NCBI GenBank assembly: GCA_029259655.1
Contig: JAJDET010000376.1
Coordinates: 1-64,000 of the forward strand
Origin: Planctomycetota bacterium
GTDB taxonomy: Bacteria; Planctomycetota; UBA1135; GCA-002686595
DNA length: 64,000 bases
Direction of reading: 5' to 3'
The number at the start of each line of letters is the position of its first letter. Position 1 is the first letter of the stretch. The notes below the pieces were generated by a model. It was not told the origin of the DNA. It worked only from the letters and a program-made list of their open reading frames with translations, and made no database searches. This document shows positions 60,624-64,000 of the stretch, piece after piece. The position numbers were made by a program, and so were the translations under genes.

Positions 60624-60878
60624 ATCGGGCACAGCGATGCCGAACTTCAGTTGAAGCGCGAGCGAGACTCGGCGCGCGAGGACTACCGGCGCGTCTCCCG
60701 CTCCATGGCCAACGCCAGGGCGGCGACCGCCGACGCTAACAGGCATCTGTCGCGAGCTCGCAAAGCTCTCCGGGCGATCGCTGACTGCAGGTGCGAGACC
60801 CGCTTGGTGAATTGCGCTTGCGTAATCCATGTCGCGAGGACAGCCCTCGGGGGACTCTGGGAGGATATCGACACATGA
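60624..60878 (+). CDS. Coiled-coil protein, start uncertain
   Basis: A Shine-Dalgarno AGGAGAGG (60612-60619) sits at normal distance from ATC 60624, in frame with SDAELQLKRERDSAREDYRR. The first standard start is TTG 60651 without Shine-Dalgarno. Long coiled coil, then a Cys-rich end (DCRCETRLVNCACVIH). ATGA overlap with the next gene fixes the frame. Confidence 0.55.
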   Translation: MGHSDAELQLKRERDSAREDYRRVSRSMANARAATADANRHLSRARKALRAIADCRCETRLVNCACVIHVARTALGGLWEDIDT

Positions 60879-61054
60879 ACATCCTGGATAGGATCCGCAA
60901 AGTCTACCGCCCCACTCCAGCGGAGAAGCCGCCTCTTGGTGAGATGGTGCGGTGCACTTCCTGCGGCCACGGCATGCCTCCCCGCTACGGCGGATCCTTC
61001 TGCCTCCGCAAGAAGTGCCTCGGGAGGTACGAACGCAAGGACCGGAGACCATGA
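60875..61054 (+). CDS. 59-residue zinc-ribbon protein
   Basis: MNILDRIRKVYRPTPAEKPP, then CTSCGHGM and CLRKKCLG: two Cys pairs, probable zinc ribbon. Coupled on both sides. Confidence 0.66.
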   Translation: MNILDRIRKVYRPTPAEKPPLGEMVRCTSCGHGMPPRYGGSFCLRKKCLGRYERKDRRP

Positions 61055-61401
61055 ACGACCTCGGATTCAGAGAGTTCAACAGAGCGAACGTCCGCCGCTG
61101 CAGAGAGGTCTTTCACGAGATCGAAGAGTGGAGCCCGACCGACTGGGCGTGCGCGGCGGCCGGCGAAATGGGGGAAGCGTGCAACCTCATCAAGAAGATG
61201 CGTCGCGGCGAGGACGTAGACCTCATGCAGCTCGGCTTCGAGCTCGCGGACACCGTCACCTACATCGACCTCCTGGCCACGAGGCTCGGCCTCGATCTCA
61301 GCACCGTGGTCCGGCTGAAGTTCGACAAGGTGAGCTCTCGCCGAGGCTCGAACATCAAGCTCATGCCCCCTGATTCCGAGATGGAGGCGCCCCATGAGTG
61401 A
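61051..61401 (+). CDS. MazG-like nucleotide pyrophosphohydrolase
   Basis: 116 residues. WSPTDWACAAAGEMGEACNL followed by IKKMRRGED and ELADTVTYIDLLATRLGLD fit the all-alpha NTP pyrophosphatase (MazG-like) fold. The acidic residues in GEMGEA and ELAD bind Mg2+. Such enzymes trim NTPs or alarmones; phage versions may alter host signalling. Confidence 0.83.
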   Translation: MNDLGFREFNRANVRRCREVFHEIEEWSPTDWACAAAGEMGEACNLIKKMRRGEDVDLMQLGFELADTVTYIDLLATRLGLDLSTVVRLKFDKVSSRRGSNIKLMPPDSEMEAPHE

Positions 61402-61780
61402 GAGCACGAAGAATCGGCTGACGTGGATCGGACTGCGGGCCATCGAGGTCACGGCGCTCGTCGCCGTCTCCTGCGTGATCCTCTTCCCCGATGAGTCAGT
61501 GGGAGAACGAGCGATGACGGCGATCTCCGTCGGCATCTGGCTCGTGGTCTACTACATGAAGGGCTCGGAAGCGGGCGTCATCCAAGAGAGGTCCAGAAAG
61601 GGCGGTGTCCGGAACAGAACCCTGGAGATGAGACTCGTCACCATGGAGGAGGACATGCTGATTCTCGCGAAGAGTAATCTGCAAGTCACCACGCGAATGA
61701 ACAGCCTCCTCGAGGCGCTTGCCGCCGACCGGGATGGCGGCAGGGTGGAGAAGGAAAAGGAAGACCATGCAGAGTCATAG
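61394..61780 (+). CDS. Membrane/coiled-coil protein
   Basis: 128 residues: two hydrophobic segments (EVTALVAVSCVILFP; ISVGIWLVVYYM), then a coiled coil (LEMRLVTMEEDMLILAKSNL) and charged tail. Function unknown. Confidence 0.66.
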   Translation: MSESTKNRLTWIGLRAIEVTALVAVSCVILFPDESVGERAMTAISVGIWLVVYYMKGSEAGVIQERSRKGGVRNRTLEMRLVTMEEDMLILAKSNLQVTTRMNSLLEALAADRDGGRVEKEKEDHAES

Positions 61781-62105
61781 GGATAGCGACCACGGCAGTG
61801 TGGACAAGCTCCTTGAGCGAGAGGCGTTTCTGAAACGGCTCCGCGAGAGGGCGGACGAGATGGTGGAGAGGAAGCTGTCGGTGATCACCGGCGGCGACGA
61901 GGACGAGAAGGTTGTGCGGGAGTGGAGGCATGGGGACGTCAATGTCAGGCAATTCCCCGACGACGAGCAGAGCATCCTCAGGATCTCGGTGGGCGGGAGC
62001 AGAGACCCTGTGCAGCTCGCCTACTGCGTCTACCGAGGATCGCATGGCAAGTGCGTGAAGCTTCTCCGCAGGGTCCTCGAGGCGATGGAGAACGCGGGGC
62101 GGTAG
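61767..62105 (+). CDS. Hypothetical protein
   Basis: 112 residues from MQSHRDSDHGSVDKLLEREA; AAGGAAGACC precedes the ATG. Charged helical N-terminus and alpha/beta C-terminus (LAYCVYRGSHGKCVKLLRRV). Confidence 0.65.
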   Translation: MQSHRDSDHGSVDKLLEREAFLKRLRERADEMVERKLSVITGGDEDEKVVREWRHGDVNVRQFPDDEQSILRISVGGSRDPVQLAYCVYRGSHGKCVKLLRRVLEAMENAGR

Positions 62106-62106
62106 C

Positions 62107-62337
62107 TCAACCCTTCCTGAGCACGGCGTCGAATACCGCACTGTCGCGCGCAGCTTGCAGGACGGCGCGCACCTCTTCGCGAGTGAGCGACTTGTCGTCC
62201 TCGCCCCTCCAGCAGAGTCGGTAGGCTCTGTGCCCGTCGACAACGCCGCAGCTGACCACCGCGATTCCTCCGTAGTCCGGGTCCTTCAGAAGGCCTCTCT
62301 TCACCAACGACTCGAGGCTGACTTCTTCTCTTGGCAT
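62107..62337 (-). CDS. Small hypothetical protein
   Basis: 76 residues from MPREEVSLESLVKRGLLKDP; AAGGAGCGCGAC precedes the ATG. Alpha/beta (GIAVVSCGVVDGHRAYRLCW) with a helical end. Its leader is overlapped on the other strand by a candidate small-RNA promoter. Confidence 0.66.
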   Translation of the reverse strand: MPREEVSLESLVKRGLLKDPDYGGIAVVSCGVVDGHRAYRLCWRGEDDKSLTREEVRAVLQAARDSAVFDAVLRKG

Positions 62338-62365
62338 GTCGCGCTCCTTTCCTGTTAGGCTGGCT

Positions 62366-62441
62366 GCAGACACCTCTGGGACGGCCTTTGCACAGGCCCT
62401 TCTGATGGCCCTCCGGTTGCCGCCGGGGGGCCGTTTTTGTT
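62366..62441 (+). ncRNA. Candidate small RNA ending in an orphan terminator
   Basis: GGCCT-TTGCAC-AGGCC (62383-62398), linker CTTCTGAT, then GGCCCTCCGG-TTGCCG-CCGGGGGGCC (62407-62432) and GTTTTTGTT. The terminator faces right, but the nearest genes on that strand end at 62105 and both flanking genes are on the other strand. A weak promoter (TTGGCA 62331, TTAGGC 62355, 18 bp) could start it near 62366. Confidence 0.5.
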
Positions 62442-62731
62442 CATGCCTTTTGTAGCCACGTACCGCGGCCGTCTCGCGATCCGTCGGGCGGCCACCCGCG
62501 CTTCATTCCTTCGTCGTGATCCACTGAAGTGAAGCGCAGATCGTCTTTTGCGATTCCGAATCCGGACATGGTGATACGCAGTCCCTTTGCTCGCCAGTTG
62601 CGGTGAGGGGCGAGCCAGGAGTCCAGTGGCCGAGCCAGCTCTGCGGCCATGCGCTTCCCGTGCTGGCGGTTGTGGCACACCTCGACGATGTGCCATTCAC
62701 CGAGCTCGTCTCTGATCTCGAGGACTCTCAT
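62441..62731 (-). CDS. Hypothetical protein
   Basis: 96 residues from MRVLEIRDELGEWHIVEVCH, alpha/beta (GLRITMSGFGIAKDDLRFTS). ATGA overlap with the next gene. Confidence 0.65.
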   Translation of the reverse strand: MRVLEIRDELGEWHIVEVCHNRQHGKRMAAELARPLDSWLAPHRNWRAKGLRITMSGFGIAKDDLRFTSVDHDEGMKRGWPPDGSRDGRGTWLQKA

Positions 62732-62934
62732 ACCCTCATGTCGTTCGGCTTGACCTCGGTGACAGAGACGGAGAACACGTACTTGAGGCCGGGCTTGATC
62801 TCGATGCGGTCGAGCACGCGCGCGCACATCTCTCCGAGAAGCTCGTGAATCTCTTGAGTGGGCTCCTCTTGGGACAGGCAGTCGTCGCCGTAGAGGTAGT
62901 CCTTGATCGCCACCAGACGTTCTTGGTCGGTCAT
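62728..62934 (-). CDS. Small hypothetical protein
   Basis: 68 residues: acidic helical N-terminus (YLYGDDCLSQEEPTQEIHEL) and a beta end (LKYVFSVSVTEVKPNDMRV). No family recognised. Confidence 0.64.
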   Translation of the reverse strand: MTDQERLVAIKDYLYGDDCLSQEEPTQEIHELLGEMCARVLDRIEIKPGLKYVFSVSVTEVKPNDMRV

Positions 62935-62935
62935 G

Positions 62936-63031
62936 TCAGATGCGCTCCACGATGACGAGGACCACGAGGACGAGCAGTCCGAGAAGGACCGCGTTGCCCG
63001 CCCACATGGAGGACGAGGATTGTTCGGGCAT
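62936..63031 (-). CDS. 31-residue leaderless membrane protein
   Basis: MPEQSSSSMWAGNAVLLGLL continues as one hydrophobic span (VLVVLVIVERI). ATG lies 5 bases after the -10 box, so the transcript should start at the start codon. Confidence 0.6.
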   Translation of the reverse strand: MPEQSSSSMWAGNAVLLGLLVLVVLVIVERI

Positions 63032-63036
63032 CGCCT

Positions 63037-63064
63037 ATAGTACGGTGATCGCCGCTCACCACAA
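63037..63064 (-). promoter_or_regulatory. Promoter-operator module of the 63031-62441 genes
   Basis: -35 TTGTGG, 16-bp spacer with CGGCGATCACCG on the coding strand (63043-63054), -10 TACTAT. Confidence 0.8.
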
Positions 63065-63067
63065 GGG

Positions 63068-63101
63068 GGAAGCCTCGAAGGGGTGGGCCCTCGAGGCTTC
63101 C
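63068..63101. other. Strong hairpin next to the 63.0 kb promoter
   Basis: GGAAGCCTCGA and TCGAGGCTTCC (11 perfect pairs, 12-base loop) immediately upstream of the leftward promoter. No U tract on either strand; possibly insulation or a structured RNA end. Confidence 0.5.
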
Positions 63102-63498
63102 GTGGGAGTCCGCTTCCCTGGAGATCATCGGTGAAGGAGTCGGGAAGCTCTTGCCGCCACAGCAGCGTACCAGGAAAGGTGCGGGCCGGCCAGCCACGGT
63201 ACGTTCAGGGAACGGGCGTAGGCCGTAGGCCCACGATGAAGAATGGTTACGGGTGGTGCTCTTCGAACGGCCGGCCGACCCGCGGTTGAGAGGCTACCCA
63301 CAAATGGCCGGGATCACCGAGAAACAATTTTCTCGGAAAAGTGTAGTCACTTCGGCAATTCGGCCCCTATATGGGTAGAGAGCTGCACGCCCCACGGAGG
63401 CAAACTCTCGGTAGGTCAGCCGTCGCGCTTCGGCGCCGACGCATCTGCCGAGAGCCGGGAGCGAGCATAGGACGGTAAGACTGCGCGAATCTCCGCAG
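63102..63498 (+). ncRNA. Gene-free region, candidate structured RNA
   Basis: No convincing gene. CCGAGAAA-CAAT-TTTCTCGG at ~63319 is a perfect hairpin. CTCTCGGTAG...CTGCCGAGAG (63406-63455) encloses CGTCGCGC-TTCG-GCGC-CGACG, a stem capped by a UUCG tetraloop. CTGCG...CGCAG follows at 63481 and then the 63499 terminator. TATATG at 63369 is a possible -10. Confidence 0.45.
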
Positions 63499-63534
63499 AA
63501 GAGCCCCGAGGAATCATCCTCGGGGCTCTTCTCT
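63499..63534 (+). terminator. Intrinsic terminator
   Basis: AAGAGCCCCGAGG, loop AATCAT, CCTCGGGGCTCTT (13 perfect pairs), then CTCTT. Ends whatever is transcribed from 63.1-63.5 kb and precedes a promoter by 5 bases. Confidence 0.85.
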
Positions 63535-63538
63535 TATC

Positions 63539-63557
63539 CGGTGATCGCCGCTACTAT
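63539..63557 (+). promoter_or_regulatory. Operator and -10 box of the 63564 gene
   Basis: CGGTGATCGCCG (63539-63550) then -10 TACTAT (63552-63557). The -35 region, inside the terminator tail, is weak (TTCTCT). ATG follows after 6 bases, GGGGGA. Confidence 0.7.
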
Positions 63558-63563
63558 GGGGGA

Positions 63564-63773
63564 ATGTCAGATTCGACAGCGCCCTCCGCTACGTGCCTCC
63601 GCGTCAACTGCGGCAGGATCGTGCATTCGCGCGGGGTGTGTGTGTCGCACTACACGCAGGTGCTTCGGTGGATACAGAGGGGCGAGCTCGATGGGTGGTA
63701 CGAGGCCATCGAGAAAGGCCTCTGCGTCCGCTCCAAGTACCGCTCGCACCGGTGGCCCGATCCGAGGAGTTGA
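63564..63773 (+). CDS. Small zinc-ribbon protein, leaderless
   Basis: 69 residues. CLRVNCGRIVHSRGVCVSHY holds a CxxxxC...C..H pattern seen in small phage HNH-like or recombination zinc proteins (CxVxGCxxxxxxxGxCxxHY). The C-terminus is basic. TGATG overlap with the next gene. Confidence 0.68.
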   Translation: MSDSTAPSATCLRVNCGRIVHSRGVCVSHYTQVLRWIQRGELDGWYEAIEKGLCVRSKYRSHRWPDPRS

Positions 63774-64000
63774 TGTCCGTGGATACAGACCCCCCTTTCC
63801 GCGTGTGCCGTCCGGGGCATTTGGTGTTCGGCCGTGTCCTCAAGAAGCCCGGGAGGCAGAAGCCGTTCTTCATGACCTACGTACAGCGCTACCCCGAGAC
63901 CATTCTCGACCTCGAGGATGTCGAGGAGATCCACGACGAGTGGCTCTGGCTGATCGCCATGACCGTGGCCTACAACACGCGGCTGGTCGGGGTGTCGAAG
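63773..64000 (+). CDS. Hypothetical protein, 3' end outside window
   Basis: Opens MSVDTDPPFRVCRPGHLVFG and stays open for 76 codons to the window edge. Alpha/beta with an acidic helix (TILDLEDVEEIHDEWLWLIA). No family recognised from this part. Confidence 0.65.
   Translation, partial: MSVDTDPPFRVCRPGHLVFGRVLKKPGRQKPFFMTYVQRYPETILDLEDVEEIHDEWLWLIAMTVAYNTRLVGVSK

Noticed and set aside
62931-63197. 88-codon minus-strand frame across the 63.0 kb promoter
   Set aside because: Starts upstream of the promoter; the 31-residue membrane frame fits the module geometry.
1-64000. Search for integrase, transposase or insertion sequences
   Set aside because: No transposase or integrase motifs and no terminal inverted repeats of an insertion sequence were seen in this window.

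Overview
The window reads as part of a large, GC-rich, tailed-phage-like genome (or a prophage or phage-plasmid relative). The evidence is dense packing of small coupled genes (stop/start overlaps of the ATGA or GTGA type), a very repetitive fibre-like protein, an HTH protein that could be a small terminase, a holin-like and lipoprotein cluster, a tRNA-Lys, and many families known mainly from phages and plasmids (DUF5131, DUF4417, DUF6283, DUF2958, DUF5983, DUF6527, ArdC, SLOG/YspA, MazG-like). Promoters are near-consensus sigma70 type. Two lipoprotein signals would suit a diderm host, but the host cannot be named from the sequence.

Layout. (1) 1-12.1 kb, plus strand: UvrD-like helicase end, Lys/Ala-tail SWIM protein, family-4 uracil-DNA glycosylase, membrane/lipoprotein cluster, ParB-like and DUF4417-like proteins, a 1231-residue fibre, an HTH protein, then tRNA-Lys and a hairpin terminator. 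(2) 12.2-39.7 kb, minus strand: about 70 small genes in eight operons, most ending at or inside the promoter of the next. (3) 40.0-54.0 kb, mostly plus strand: small genes, many with their own promoter, including ArdC and DUF2958, ending in a non-coding low-complexity and AT-rich stretch. (4) 54.2-60.4 kb minus strand, 60.6-62.1 kb plus, 62.1-63.0 kb minus and 63.5-64 kb plus: further small accessory genes.

The unifying feature is a dispersed promoter-operator module. A 12-bp palindrome, consensus CGGYGATCRCCG, fills the spacer between -35 TTGAnn-like and -10 TATAAT-like boxes, with a 16- or 17-bp spacer. I count 24 such promoters plus about ten degenerate or promoter-less copies, spread from 13.4 to 63.6 kb and absent from the first 13 kb. 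This looks like a phage-wide regulon under one DNA-binding regulator. Several modules place the start codon 5-8 bp after the -10 box (leaderless mRNA), and nine have the upstream gene's TGA stop inside the -35 TTGA.

The most unusual system is post-transcriptional. In the 42-52 kb block the genes share two stereotyped ribosome-binding leaders (GGACCAACGAGGAGAAC-like and AGGACCTACCATG). Three intrinsic terminators in the same block are directly preceded by unpaired stretches that are antisense to these leaders. The clearest is a roughly 100-nt orphan transcript at 50637-50738 with its own promoter: hairpin, hairpin, the 12-nt anti-start sequence ATGGTAGGTCCT, terminator. It is perfectly complementary to the Shine-Dalgarno/start region of five neighbouring genes. 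I propose a phage-encoded small-RNA circuit that silences its own early-gene block.
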